A DNA stretch of 64,000 nt, taken from NCBI GenBank assembly GCA_038521865.1, contig JBCBKO010000005.1, forward strand, positions 192,723 through 256,722, given 5' to 3'. A model generated the notes under the pieces. That model was given only the letters and a program-made list of their open reading frames with translations, ran no database searches and was not told the origin of the DNA. The stretch comes from CALBPI01 sp038521865. Its GTDB lineage: Bacteria; Pseudomonadota; Gammaproteobacteria; Steroidobacterales; Woeseiaceae. Positions 32,971 to 42,364 of this stretch are shown one piece after another; the stretch's first letter is position 1; each line of letters begins with the position of its first letter. A program made the translations under genes and the position numbers.

Positions 32971-35784
32971 ATGAAAATTCTAACTACCAACGTCTATCGC
33001 GGGCCGAACCTGTACGCCCATTTCCCGGTGATTCGCCACCAGGTCGATTTGAAGTCTCTCGAGCAATGGCCATCTGGTCGTCTCGGACCCAAGTTTATCG
33101 ACGGATTGGTCGAAGCGCTGCCCGGACTCGCTGAGCACGGTTGCTCTTATCGCACAGAGGGTGGTTTTCTCAGGCGGCTGCGTGAAGACGACGGCACCTG
33201 GATGGGGCACATTTGGGAGCATCTAATTCTCGAACTCCAGAGTGAGGCGGGCTCGGACGTGACGTTTGGCCGAACGCGATCGATCGAGGGTCAGCCCGGC
33301 TGCTACAACGTTGTCTTTGAATACCGTCAGCGTGACGTGGGTCTGGAGGCTGCACGTCTCTCTCTGCAACTCATTTTCCAGTTGCTGCCAGAAGCGCTGC
33401 GAGACGAGTTTCGCGATGACGTTCAGAAGGACTTTGACTTCAATCGGGAGCGCGAGCGCTTCATCCGCTTCGCGCAGCGCAAGGAAATGGGGCCAAGTAC
33501 CGCATCTCTGGTTGCGGCAGCAGTCGATCGCGATATCCCCTGGTTGCGCTTGAACGAATATTCACTGGTGCAGTTCGGTCACGGCAAGTTCCAGCAGCGT
33601 ATTCAGGCGACGATTACTAGCAAGACGACCAACATTGCGGTTGAGATTTCCTGTGATAAGGAAGACACCCACAATCTGTTAAACGATCTCGGCCTGCCGG
33701 TTCCGCAGCAACGGATGGTGTACTCACCGAGTGAAGCGGTGCGCGCAGCAAATCGGATCGGATACCCGGTCGTAGTCAAGCCGCTCGATGCGAACCACGG
33801 CCGTGGGGTCACCATCAACCTTACCGATGATGACTCGGTCGCAACCGCATTTGATATTGCGCGAGAAAAAGGTAAGTCACGGGCCGTGCTGGTCGAGTCC
33901 TTCATTTCCGGTATGGACCATCGCATGCTGGTTGTTGACGGTGAGCTGGTGGCTGTCGCCAAACGCGTGCCTGGGCATGTGATCGGCGATGGAAAGCATA
34001 CTATTGAGGAACTGGTGGACATCGTGAATCAGGATCCGCGCCGCGGTATTGGTCACGAAAAAGTGCTGACGAAGATTGAGATCGATCAACAGGCACAGCG
34101 TCTGTTGGAGCAGGCTGATCTGACCCCCTCCAGTGTGCTCGATGACGGGCATGTCTTCTATTTGCGTTCCACCGCCAACCTGTCGACGGGTGGCACCGCA
34201 ATCGATATGACCGACTCGGTGCATCCGGACAATCGTGCGATGGCCGAGCGAGCGGTAATGGCGGTGGGTCTTGACGTCGGCGGCGTCGATTTTCTGACCG
34301 ATGATATTTCGCAGTCGTACAAGGATATCGGCGGTGCGATTGTCGAGGTCAACGCAGCACCTGGTTTTCGAATGCATGTTGCACCTTCCGAGGGCGAGCC
34401 ACGTGATGTCGCCGGCAAGGTGCTCGACATGTTGTTCCCTGAAGGCACCCCCAGCCGGATTCCGATTGCCGGGATTACAGGCACGAATGGCAAGACCACA
34501 ACCTCACGGATGCTGTCGCATATTCTGAAAACCGCTGGCCATGTCGTCGGTGCGACTTCCACTGAAGGTGTGTATGTAGATGGCCACCTGACCGTAAAGG
34601 GTGATATGACCGGGCCGTCTGCGGCACAGATGGTATTGCGTGATCCCAGCGTCGATATTGCCGTGATGGAGACCGCTCGAGGAGGGATCCTGCGCGCCGG
34701 TCTTGGGTACCAAAGAAGCGATGTCGCCTGCTGTCTGAACGTCGCGCCCGACCACCTTGGCATTCGGGGTATCAATACGCTCGAGCAACTCGCCGAGATC
34801 AAGCGAGTGGTGGTCGAGGTCGCCGAAGACACTGCGGTCTTGAATGCTGACGATAAGAATTGCCTGCTCATGGCGGACTACACCAAGGCGAAACATCTTT
34901 GCTATGTCACCATGAATCCGGCACATCCGATTGTTCGCGAACACATTCGAGAGGGTGGTCGTGCGGTTGTGCTTGAGCAGGGCATGAACGGTGACATGAT
35001 CACCATTTACGACAAAGGCAATCATATTCCTTTGTTGTGGACGCACCTGATTCCGGCGACGCTGGAAGGCAAGGCTACTCACAACGTTCAGAACGCGATG
35101 TTTGCCTGCGCACTGGCGTTTTCACTCGGCAAGCAGCTCGAAGATATCCGCCATGGGTTGCGAACCTTCAGCACGAGTTTCTTCCAGGCACCGGGTCGGA
35201 TGAACGTATTCGACGAGCATCCATTCCGAGTGATTCTCGACTATGCGCACAATGCGCCTGCAATGGCGACTATGTGTCAAACCATTAGCCGTTTGGATGT
35301 GAATGGTCGGAGAATCGTGACGCTGGCAGCACCGGGCGACCGTCGTGACGAGGATATCCTGGCGCTTGCGAAAGAAGCGGCGGGGCACTTCGATCACTAC
35401 GTTCTGAAAGCCGATGACCATCGTCGCGGCCGCGGCTTCGACGAGGTGCCGCAAATGATGAGGCAGGTGCTGCTTGAGCACGGTATCCCGGAGGTGAATG
35501 TCGAGATTATCCCGGATGAGCAAGAGGCAATTCTGCACACGCTGTCGCTGGCCCGCGAGGGCGATCTGGTTGTGGTGTTCGGCGACGAGGTGCATCGAAG
35601 TTGGAAGCAAATCATTCACTTTAAGTACGAAGGCGGCGAGGTATCCGAGAAGTTGGCGAGCAGCGGCAAGATCAGCAGCATTACGGTCGACCCGGGTGCG
35701 TTTGAACTGGACGCCGGAGACGAGTTGATTCGTGACGAGCGCGGTGTGCGCCTTGCGGTACGCGATAAAGAGGACGGCGATTAG
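32971..35784 (+). CDS. cphA: Cyanophycin synthetase
   Basis: This 937-residue protein has the full three-part CphA1 layout: an N-terminal domain (residues 1-160), an ATP-grasp domain at about 215-470 (GYPVVVKPLDANHGRGVTIN, IVEVNAAPGFRMH) that adds aspartate, and a Mur-ligase domain from about 490 with P-loop GITGTNGKTTTSR near residue 501 that adds arginine through the aspartate side chain. It makes multi-L-arginyl-poly-L-aspartate, a nitrogen store. It starts with ATG behind GAGG; 32947 is an alternative upstream start. A second Mur-type paralogue follows 5 bp later. Confidence 0.95.
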   Translation: MKILTTNVYRGPNLYAHFPVIRHQVDLKSLEQWPSGRLGPKFIDGLVEALPGLAEHGCSYRTEGGFLRRLREDDGTWMGHIWEHLILELQSEAGSDVTFGRTRSIEGQPGCYNVVFEYRQRDVGLEAARLSLQLIFQLLPEALRDEFRDDVQKDFDFNRERERFIRFAQRKEMGPSTASLVAAAVDRDIPWLRLNEYSLVQFGHGKFQQRIQATITSKTTNIAVEISCDKEDTHNLLNDLGLPVPQQRMVYSPSEAVRAANRIGYPVVVKPLDANHGRGVTINLTDDDSVATAFDIAREKGKSRAVLVESFISGMDHRMLVVDGELVAVAKRVPGHVIGDGKHTIEELVDIVNQDPRRGIGHEKVLTKIEIDQQAQRLLEQADLTPSSVLDDGHVFYLRSTANLSTGGTAIDMTDSVHPDNRAMAERAVMAVGLDVGGVDFLTDDISQSYKDIGGAIVEVNAAPGFRMHVAPSEGEPRDVAGKVLDMLFPEGTPSRIPIAGITGTNGKTTTSRMLSHILKTAGHVVGATSTEGVYVDGHLTVKGDMTGPSAAQMVLRDPSVDIAVMETARGGILRAGLGYQRSDVACCLNVAPDHLGIRGINTLEQLAEIKRVVVEVAEDTAVLNADDKNCLLMADYTKAKHLCYVTMNPAHPIVREHIREGGRAVVLEQGMNGDMITIYDKGNHIPLLWTHLIPATLEGKATHNVQNAMFACALAFSLGKQLEDIRHGLRTFSTSFFQAPGRMNVFDEHPFRVILDYAHNAPAMATMCQTISRLDVNGRRIVTLAAPGDRRDEDILALAKEAAGHFDHYVLKADDHRRGRGFDEVPQMMRQVLLEHGIPEVNVEIIPDEQEAILHTLSLAREGDLVVVFGDEVHRSWKQIIHFKYEGGEVSEKLASSGKISSITVDPGAFELDAGDELIRDERGVRLAVRDKEDGD

Positions 35785-35789
35785 CGATC

Positions 35790-37493
35790 ATGCATATCGA
35801 TGAATCGCGGCGTCTGACGGGTCCAAACCTGTTTACCACCGAATCGGGGGCAATCTGCGAGATGATCGCGACGCCCGACGATCAGGACCGCCTATTGACG
35901 GTGTGGCGTAAGTGCGTGCAGCGGTTGCTCGATGCGCTTGGCTGGACGGAAAGCGTGCGCCTGCATCGCCAACACGCGAGCGGTATCAGTCTTGTGATCA
36001 CAGCTCCATTGGATTGTTTGTACGCAGCGACCGATATCAACGAAGCGGCCGTTGAATCTGCACTGGCTGAGATCGCTGGCACTGCACCACCGGATTTTGG
36101 AGCGACCATCACGCGATTGCAGCAATTGATCGAGGAGGAGCGAAACCCTGTATTGCTCGCATTAGCGCAAGCAGCGAGCGAACACGAAGTCCCGTTTTTG
36201 GTGGACGACGACGAAGTGTCGTTGGGATTTGGTGGGCAGGCGTCAACCTGGTTGGTTAGAGACCTGCCGGATCCAAAGACGCTGGATTGGAGTGCATTCG
36301 GTCATTTTGGTGACGTACCCGTTGCATTGGTGACGGGGACGAACGGTAAGTCCACCACCGTTCGACTTGCGGCGTCGATCGTGGCCGCCTCTGGCAGAAC
36401 ACCCGGGGTGACATCGACCGATTACATCCGAGTCGGCGATGAAACTGTCGACACCGGCGACTACTCAGGGCCTGGTGGAGCCCGACAATTGCTGCGCCAT
36501 CCCGACACCGAGGTCGCTTTGCTCGAGGTTGCTCGCGGCGGGATGTTGCGACGCGGTCTGGGTGTCACGGCAGCAGATGTTGCTCTGATTACCAACGTCG
36601 CTGCCGATCATCTTGGCGAGTACGGCATTCACACGGTACCCGAGTTGAGAGATGCCAAGTTCATCGTCCACAAGGGAGTCGATCCTGATCGACCATTGAT
36701 TCTCAATGCTGATGATGAGGGTGTTGTTGCTTATGCAGAGTCACTCGATCATGAGCCTATCGTCTGGTTTAGCGAAGATGCCAGTAACCCCGCGGTGGTG
36801 GATCACTTCACCAACGGTGGTATGGCATTTGTTGTCACCGGCGGTGTCTTGTGTCGACTCTCCAACGGCGAGCAGCGCGATATCGTCCACATCAAGGAAG
36901 TGCCCGTGACGATGGGCGGGAGCGCACGCCACAACGTACAAAATGCACTCGCCGCCGCCGCACTGGGTCATATCGTGGGATGCAGCGACTCGGCGATCAA
37001 GGATGGCCTCGTGCAGTTCGCCGGCGATCATGAAGAGAACCCGGGACGCGGAAATCTCTACGAAGGCAAAGGCATTCGTGCGGTTGTCGATTTCGCGCAC
37101 AACGAACATGGGTTGCTCGCGATGGCTCGCACCATCGCCTCGATGCCGGCACAAAGGCGACTGGTCTTGATGGGGCAGGCGGGAGATCGCAGTGACGATC
37201 TTATTGAAGGGTTAACCAAAGCGGCGCTTGAGGCTCGACCCGATATGCTCGTGATCACCCAGCTCCCCGGGTATGAACGCGGACGCGAGCCGGATGCCGT
37301 TCAAAAACTGATTCGTGACATCGCTGTGTCCAGCGGCATTGATGCGAATGCAGTCCATCTCGCGGACAGCCCTGTCGAGGGCACAAGGTTTGCACTCGAC
37401 TGGGCCGAAGCGGGTGATCTTCTATTGATCCTTGCGCTCACACAGCGCGGACCTTGCACTCAAATGATTGAGCGCAGTCTGCTTTCGGGCTAG
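35790..37493 (+). CDS. Mur-ligase-only cyanophycin synthetase paralogue (CphA')
   Basis: This 567-residue protein aligns with the C-terminal Mur half of CphA: P-loop ALVTGTNGKSTTVRLAASIV near residue 182, GDYSGPGGARQLLRHPDTEV, EVARGGMLRRGLGV, NVAADHLGEYGIHT, RHNVQNALAAAAL and VVDFAHNEHGLLAMARTI. The first 170 residues are distinct and contain no ATP-grasp domain. It could at most do the arginine-type ligation or help CphA. Short second cphA genes beside cphA have been noted in other proteobacteria. Its stop overlaps the convergent dehalogenase gene by 4 bp. Confidence 0.88.
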   Translation: MHIDESRRLTGPNLFTTESGAICEMIATPDDQDRLLTVWRKCVQRLLDALGWTESVRLHRQHASGISLVITAPLDCLYAATDINEAAVESALAEIAGTAPPDFGATITRLQQLIEEERNPVLLALAQAASEHEVPFLVDDDEVSLGFGGQASTWLVRDLPDPKTLDWSAFGHFGDVPVALVTGTNGKSTTVRLAASIVAASGRTPGVTSTDYIRVGDETVDTGDYSGPGGARQLLRHPDTEVALLEVARGGMLRRGLGVTAADVALITNVAADHLGEYGIHTVPELRDAKFIVHKGVDPDRPLILNADDEGVVAYAESLDHEPIVWFSEDASNPAVVDHFTNGGMAFVVTGGVLCRLSNGEQRDIVHIKEVPVTMGGSARHNVQNALAAAALGHIVGCSDSAIKDGLVQFAGDHEENPGRGNLYEGKGIRAVVDFAHNEHGLLAMARTIASMPAQRRLVLMGQAGDRSDDLIEGLTKAALEARPDMLVITQLPGYERGREPDAVQKLIRDIAVSSGIDANAVHLADSPVEGTRFALDWAEAGDLLLILALTQRGPCTQMIERSLLSG

Positions 37494-38410
37494 CGCAGAT
37501 CGAAAGCTTCCAGCGCTGATTCAGCGATCGGCTTACCCCATTCCTGCACAAAGTGTCCGCCGTCTGCGATTTCCATCGGTGGCGGGCAGCCGCGAATCAT
37601 CGCTCGCATAAACTGCATCGTGTCAGGCCCAAGGACCGGGTCAGTCATGCCCACTGCCATGAAGCTCGGTCCACTCCATTGCGTTGACCAGAATGTTCTT
37701 GCCTTGAGCGATGTCTCAACGCCTTCGGCGGCGGCCTCTGTGAGCGGCTCGTCACCGGCCTTGAGCATCACGAGCTCCGGGAACCGACGAACGCCAGCCT
37801 TGTAGGTCACATCTGGAAACGGTGCTGCATAAGCCGCAACTTCGTTATCGTTGAGCACTGAAGTTGCTCGCTGCATTAATGCACCGACATCGAGGTCCGG
37901 ATTGGCTCGGTTGTATAGCCGCCAATCCGAAAACCCCTTGCCCGCCGGCTCACCCGCTGGCAAAGCGGTGTTCATGATAATCAGTCGCGTGTACCGCTCT
38001 GGTGCTTCTAGCGGTAGGGTGAGACCCAGTATGCCGCCCCAGTCCTGCACCACCAGACAAACGTCCTTGAGATCAAGAGCTTCGACTAATGCCAACAGCG
38101 CACCGCGGTGGAAGTTGAACGTATAGACGGCGTCATCGACCGGCTTATCGGATCTGCCAAAGCCAAAAAGATCAGGGGCAACGACTCGGTAGCCCGCCTC
38201 GAGAAACACGGGTGTCATCTTTCTATACAAAAATGACCAGCTGGGTTGTCCGTGCAGACAGAGGAATGTGGGTCCGTCCCGCGGGCCCTCGTCGACGTAA
38301 TGCATTCGGAGACCTTCGTAACCTGACAAGTCTTCGGCGTAACGCGGTTCAAAGGACCAGTCGGGAATGTTCTCAAATCTGGAGTCCGGTGTTCGTTTCG
38401 CTTCCATCAC
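37490..38410 (-). CDS. Haloalkane-dehalogenase-like alpha/beta hydrolase
   Basis: This 306-residue protein is close in length to DhlA (310) and keeps the HLD-I pattern: oxyanion loop LHGQPSWSFLYRKM, the nucleophile Asp123 in VVQDWGG next to Trp124 (halide-binding in DhlA), and a C-terminal ADGGHFVQEWG with the base histidine. It would hydrolyse short haloalkanes, although relatives with this motif can have other halide or ester substrates. It is convergent with the cyanophycin operon and divergent from the DUF1622 gene, with an inverted repeat between them. Confidence 0.85.
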   Translation of the reverse strand: MMEAKRTPDSRFENIPDWSFEPRYAEDLSGYEGLRMHYVDEGPRDGPTFLCLHGQPSWSFLYRKMTPVFLEAGYRVVAPDLFGFGRSDKPVDDAVYTFNFHRGALLALVEALDLKDVCLVVQDWGGILGLTLPLEAPERYTRLIIMNTALPAGEPAGKGFSDWRLYNRANPDLDVGALMQRATSVLNDNEVAAYAAPFPDVTYKAGVRRFPELVMLKAGDEPLTEAAAEGVETSLKARTFWSTQWSGPSFMAVGMTDPVLGPDTMQFMRAMIRGCPPPMEIADGGHFVQEWGKPIAESALEAFDLR

Positions 38411-38437
38411 GTTCGCCCCCGCTGCTGTGATAAATCG

Positions 38438-38457
38438 GATAGGTATCGTGTCCTATC
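38438..38457. promoter_or_regulatory. Inverted repeat upstream of dehalogenase and DUF1622
   Basis: GATAGG and CCTATC arms flank an eight-base spacer in the 72-bp divergent region. The right arm continues as CCTATCAGTA, ten bases identical to the left part of the TetR site near 6389. It may be a regulator site for one or both divergent genes. Confidence 0.4.
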
Positions 38458-38482
38458 AGTATACTTCGCAAGAGACAGAGTC

Positions 38483-38833
38483 ATGCATCAGATCAACGAA
38501 ATTATAGAAGCCATTGCGCTGGGTGCCGACGGTATTGGCGTCCTAGTCGTGCTGACTGGGTTTTCCATCGCCGTGTTTCGCTTCCTCCCGACCATTGCGT
38601 CTCCTGGTAACACGCAAACACTGGAACGTATTCAGGATATTCGATGTCAGTTAGGCACCTATATCGTTTTCGCGCTCGAATTGATGATCGTTTCCGATCT
38701 GCTGCATTCGGTCATCACACGTGAGATAGAAGACCTGTATTTTTTGGGCGGTATCGTTGTTTTGAGGACTACGATTTCCTATTTCCTGAATAAAGAAATT
38801 CAGGAGATCACCGAGAGGCGAGCGAGCGTTTGA
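38483..38833 (+). CDS. DUF1622 membrane protein
   Basis: This 116-residue protein has three hydrophobic segments (GVLVVLTGFSIAVFRFL, LGTYIVFALELMIVSDLLHS and FLGGIVVLRTTISYFL) and fits DUF1622 in size and layout, including the RCQLG segment before the second helix. Function is unknown. The stop codon overlaps the TTG start of the next gene by 4 bp (TTGA). Confidence 0.8.
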   Translation: MHQINEIIEAIALGADGIGVLVVLTGFSIAVFRFLPTIASPGNTQTLERIQDIRCQLGTYIVFALELMIVSDLLHSVITREIEDLYFLGGIVVLRTTISYFLNKEIQEITERRASV

Positions 38834-39666
38834 ACAAGAGCACGCAATCGCTGTTCGATATCAACCCAAAACAGATTGCGGAGGCAAGAGTGCTGGTGCA
38901 TTTGGCTTGCCAGCCGTTGTCGCGCGCGGCACGCGCGAACCGGGTTGCTGAGTCTGATGACAGCCACTCCAGCTTCGGCTGGCATGCGGGACACAACGCG
39001 CTGATCACGCTACCGCTGGACCCAGCCCAGCGCTTCCAACTCGGATTCGGATTTTCTGATGTGAGTCTGCTCTGGCTTGAGGACGATCGCATCGTCGACC
39101 GTATGCATGTCGCAGATTTCGATGCAGTGAGTCTTGACGGTTGGGTGGATCAACGACTTGCGAAGGCAGGCCTTGTGTCAATCTGCGAAGCTTCGATGCC
39201 TTACGCGCTCGACGCAGCGCCCGACTTTGCGACGCTCGCGGACATGGATCGTGAAGTTCGCATACTCGGTGATTGGTTCGGTGTTGCTCACGAAGTCCTT
39301 ACCGAGATTATCCAAGCGTTTGGAGAACTCGCGATTCAACCGCTATCTATTCGTTGCTGGCCGCATCACTTTGATCTTGCGATCCTCATACAGCTCGATG
39401 AGGGTGACGTGGAGGCGGCTCGGTCTGTCGGCGTCGGATTGTCGCCTGGGGATGAGCATTACGATCAGCCTTATTTCTACTGTTCGCCGTGGCCCGTGTC
39501 GGAATCGATAGTGCTGCCCGAGTTACCGCCGCCACTGCGATGGCATACTCAGGGTTTCACCTCTGCAATCGCACTCGCAGTGGATCTGCATTCGGGAAAC
39601 GATTTCGGTGAACTTTTGGTTCGTTCTGTCGATTCAGTTTTGCAGACGCTTGGCGCCGGTCGTTAA
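38830..39666 (+). CDS. Hypothetical protein with WPHHFDLA motif
   Basis: This 278-residue soluble protein is not assigned to a family I recognise. It has a conserved-looking block SIRCWPHHFDLAILIQL, then VGVGLSPGDEHYDQPYFYCS, and an N-terminal SSFGWHAGHNALITLPLDP. Clusters of His/Trp and acidic residues suggest an enzyme or metal-binding protein. It starts with TTG overlapping the DUF1622 stop. It is followed by a T-rich terminator for the opposite strand and has no further linked genes. Confidence 0.75.
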   Translation: MNKSTQSLFDINPKQIAEARVLVHLACQPLSRAARANRVAESDDSHSSFGWHAGHNALITLPLDPAQRFQLGFGFSDVSLLWLEDDRIVDRMHVADFDAVSLDGWVDQRLAKAGLVSICEASMPYALDAAPDFATLADMDREVRILGDWFGVAHEVLTEIIQAFGELAIQPLSIRCWPHHFDLAILIQLDEGDVEAARSVGVGLSPGDEHYDQPYFYCSPWPVSESIVLPELPPPLRWHTQGFTSAIALAVDLHSGNDFGELLVRSVDSVLQTLGAGR

Positions 39667-39680
39667 GGGATATCGCAGAC

Positions 39681-39710
39681 AAAAAAAAGGCGGCGCAACG
39701 AGGCACCGCC
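39681..39710 (-). terminator. Intrinsic terminator of the DUF6134 gene
   Basis: On the minus strand GGCGGTGC pairs with GCGCCGCC around a six-base loop, followed directly by eight T residues. It lies 24 bp after the DUF6134 stop codon and between convergent genes. Confidence 0.9.
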
Positions 39711-39734
39711 AAATGGGGACTTCTGTGAAAAAAC

Positions 39735-40451
39735 CTACCCTTCGATATTTGCTGCCGCAGCGGTGGTGCTGCTTAACCGTACCGGGCTGTTCGGTACTGA
39801 AATGGGTTCGTAGCGAATTCGGCGATCACCTTTCGCGGGTGCGTCAAGTGCGACCCATCGCTGGTTATCGGTTGAGTACCAAACGCTGATCGTTCCCTTG
39901 TCGAGGACGAGATCATATTGTTGCGCAGTGATGCGTTCACCGTTGACTTCAAAGGTCCGCAAATCACCCTCGCGAATATCAACGTCCTGGTATTCTCCGG
40001 TCTGTGCATTCAAGAGGCGGTCCTGTTGGAGCATCTCGGGGTTCCAGTAGGCGAAACTCATCACGCATCCGGGCAAAGTGGATTGTTCCTCGCCGGTGGT
40101 TACCGCGAACTGTTCGCCGCGCTTCGCCCCCTGAACGACGAAGTCGTCTCCATTCGCGTCTGTCTTTGCGTCGATTTCGGTAAGGCAGCCTTCGCGCCAT
40201 GTTTCTGAGTTCTTGTGCCTGTAGCTATAGGCATTGATGAACAAGAACTTGACGTCAAACTCCGCTTCAGTCGCGACCTGACGCTCGGCGCCATCCTGGC
40301 TCACGCGATAGTCGTGGTAGCCGATTTCTTTTTTGTCGAGAAAGACTCGGAACTTCCATTCGAGCTCCGCGCTGGTGTCAGCACCAGCTGCGCTCGCAGT
40401 GCCGAGTAACAGAGCGGCGGCGCCGCCCCGCAAGGTGTTGCGCTTCATCAT
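39735..40451 (-). CDS. DUF6134 exported protein
   Basis: This 238-residue protein has a signal peptide (GGAAALLLGTASAAGA) and a beta-rich mature part matching DUF6134: WKFRVFLDKKEIGYHDYRVS, EAEFDVKFLFINAYSYRHKN, CVMSFAYWNPEMLQQDRLLN and YDLVLDKGTISVWYSTDNQR. Function unknown. It is 2 bp downstream of a DUF2878 gene. In other proteobacteria these two families sit in a cluster with photolyase and lipid-modifying genes; only the two are present here. GAGG precedes the ATG at 40451. Confidence 0.82.
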   Translation of the reverse strand: MMKRNTLRGGAAALLLGTASAAGADTSAELEWKFRVFLDKKEIGYHDYRVSQDGAERQVATEAEFDVKFLFINAYSYRHKNSETWREGCLTEIDAKTDANGDDFVVQGAKRGEQFAVTTGEEQSTLPGCVMSFAYWNPEMLQQDRLLNAQTGEYQDVDIREGDLRTFEVNGERITAQQYDLVLDKGTISVWYSTDNQRWVALDAPAKGDRRIRYEPISVPNSPVRLSSTTAAAANIEG

Positions 40452-40453
40452 AA

Positions 40454-40990
40454 TTAAGCCCTCTGCAAGGACAGCGGCACGGAGTCGCTGTGGCCGTTGA
40501 GACGTTTCGAAGCGATGACCAGCACAGGCAGTAGCAGCGCCCAACCGATACCGATCGCGATCAATGAGTTTGTGCCCTCGACGAAGGTCACGGCGCCGGC
40601 TTTCGAGCCTGAGAAGAAGGCGAGCGGGCCACCCACACCACCGGCGATCATGGCGATGATCCAGTGACGCTTAAGCCAGTTCATGCCGATATTCAGGGTC
40701 GTCGCGAAAAGCACCCACATTGCAATAATCCAGTAAGGTGCGAGATTCGAGCCTGTGCCGTAGTCCAGCAGGTTCGTCGCTACCAGTACCGATTCCCACA
40801 CTGTGCCGATTGCTGCCGCCAGCCCGAGAAGCTTCAGCTCTTCAAGAGGTGCCTTGGCGCTGCGCAGGTGTTCCGCCGCAACCCCGAGAACCGCCAAAGG
40901 TCCAAGCCACGGCATGCCGTTCGCCGCGCCAAGCACGCAAGCGAGCCAACCGGCTTTGAAAAGGATCAGATTCTTTGCGAGGAGTGGCAT
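40454..40990 (-). CDS. DUF2878 membrane protein
   Basis: This 178-residue protein has five or six hydrophobic segments, including AGWLACVLGAANGMPWLG, PYWIIAMWVLFATTLNIGMN and GIGWALLLPVLVIASKRL, and fits DUF2878. Function unknown. It is the first gene of a two-gene operon with DUF6134, lies directly after the sensor kinase of a two-component system (63-bp gap), and could be part of the same transcript. Confidence 0.82.
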   Translation of the reverse strand: MPLLAKNLILFKAGWLACVLGAANGMPWLGPLAVLGVAAEHLRSAKAPLEELKLLGLAAAIGTVWESVLVATNLLDYGTGSNLAPYWIIAMWVLFATTLNIGMNWLKRHWIIAMIAGGVGGPLAFFSGSKAGAVTFVEGTNSLIAIGIGWALLLPVLVIASKRLNGHSDSVPLSLQRA

Positions 40991-41053
40991 GACTGCTCTC
41001 TGGTTTCGTTGAACTTGAGGCGCAGTTTGCAGAGGGGGGTGTGAAGTCGATGT

Positions 41054-42364
41054 CTAGGCGGTGTGAAGATCGTGTGAAGACAGCGAAAAAACTTCGGATT
41101 CGGGGAATTTCACCGTCACCGTGGTGCCTGTTCCGAGCTTGCTGTCGATAGATACCGGCCATCCGAACCGATCCGACAGGCGCTTGACGATCGTCAGGCC
41201 AACGCCGTGCCCGCCGCGTCGTCTGCCCGCACGAAAGAAGGGTGTGAAAATATTATCGACGTCTTCCTGTGCCATGCCCGGGCCAGTATCGATGATCTTG
41301 ACCTCGCCGTCGCCGACCTCGACGGTGACGGACCCTTCGTCGGTGTAGGACAACCCATTTCTAAGCAGATTTCCGATCACGCTGGCGAGGACTTTCTCGG
41401 GTGCACTGACCCGAATCCGGTGAGAGGCGCTGGAGTGCAGAGCGACCTTCTTGTCGGCAGCCAACATTTGGGAGCGCTCAACTTCTTCGGCAACGATGTC
41501 ATTGACGCTGATGGGTTCCCCGACCAACTCCTGGCCGGACTCGCGCGCAAGCAAAAGAAAAGCCTCTGTGAGCTCTTCCATGTCTTCGGTTGACTTAGTG
41601 ATGCGGTCGACCGATTTTCGGATTTCCGGGTCGATATCGTTACGCTTGCCTATCAGGCCTGCCGCCATACGGATGACAGTCAGCGGGCTCCTCAGCTCGT
41701 GGCTGGCGTCTCTTGTGAAGTTGCGCTCACGTTCGGTGAAGTCGACAAGCCGCTGGGTCAGATCCTGCATGGCTGAACTCAGGACGAAAACCTCGTCGTC
41801 CAGTCGTCGCCGACTATCGGGCATCTCAAATAGCGCAACATCCGGTGCCGCAGGATCAAGCTGTTGGACCTTGTCTGCCAGCGCGATAACCGGTGATACC
41901 GCGCGTCGTGAGACTCGATAGGCACTGAACAACGCGAGATAAATGACGATCAGGACCAGCGCGAGCGGGAACAGGCCAAAAGTCAGGATCAGATTGTTGA
42001 CCTGTACGCTGTCGAAGACGAGATAGAGGCGTTCATCGCCACGCTCACTGACGTAGGTAATCGCACTGAATGCTTCTTGCTCGTGAAAGCCAAGGCCGAG
42101 ATCTTGCAGGTTGTCAGGTATCCCCTCACCGACACCTTGACGGTATCCGGTCATGTTGCGTGTGTCCGGAAGTTCGATATCGGGCTGAGTTTCGAACCGC
42201 TCCCAGTAGTAGTCGGCCTCGCCGCGCAATGCCTGCTTGATCAGTACATCTTCGAGGAAAAAGGACACAGCAAACACACCGACCAGTGCGGCAAGACTGA
42301 TGTAGATCGCTTGCAGCGCAAGATCACGACCCAGGCGGCGGGTGAGCCCTCGGTTAGTCGCCAT
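41054..42364 (-). CDS. Two-component sensor histidine kinase
   Basis: This 436-residue protein has two membrane helices (ALQAIYISLAALVGVFAVSF and LTFGLFPLALVLIVIYLALF) around a periplasmic domain of about 130 residues, a HAMP-like linker, HisKA with RDASHELRSPLTVIRMAAG (phospho-accepting His) and HATPase_c with NLLRNGLSYTDEG and GHGVGLTIVKRL. The ATG at 42364 gives an 11-bp overlap with the OmpR-type regulator upstream, so the pair is coupled. The signal is unknown. Confidence 0.9.
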   Translation of the reverse strand: MATNRGLTRRLGRDLALQAIYISLAALVGVFAVSFFLEDVLIKQALRGEADYYWERFETQPDIELPDTRNMTGYRQGVGEGIPDNLQDLGLGFHEQEAFSAITYVSERGDERLYLVFDSVQVNNLILTFGLFPLALVLIVIYLALFSAYRVSRRAVSPVIALADKVQQLDPAAPDVALFEMPDSRRRLDDEVFVLSSAMQDLTQRLVDFTERERNFTRDASHELRSPLTVIRMAAGLIGKRNDIDPEIRKSVDRITKSTEDMEELTEAFLLLARESGQELVGEPISVNDIVAEEVERSQMLAADKKVALHSSASHRIRVSAPEKVLASVIGNLLRNGLSYTDEGSVTVEVGDGEVKIIDTGPGMAQEDVDNIFTPFFRAGRRRGGHGVGLTIVKRLSDRFGWPVSIDSKLGTGTTVTVKFPESEVFSLSSHDLHTA

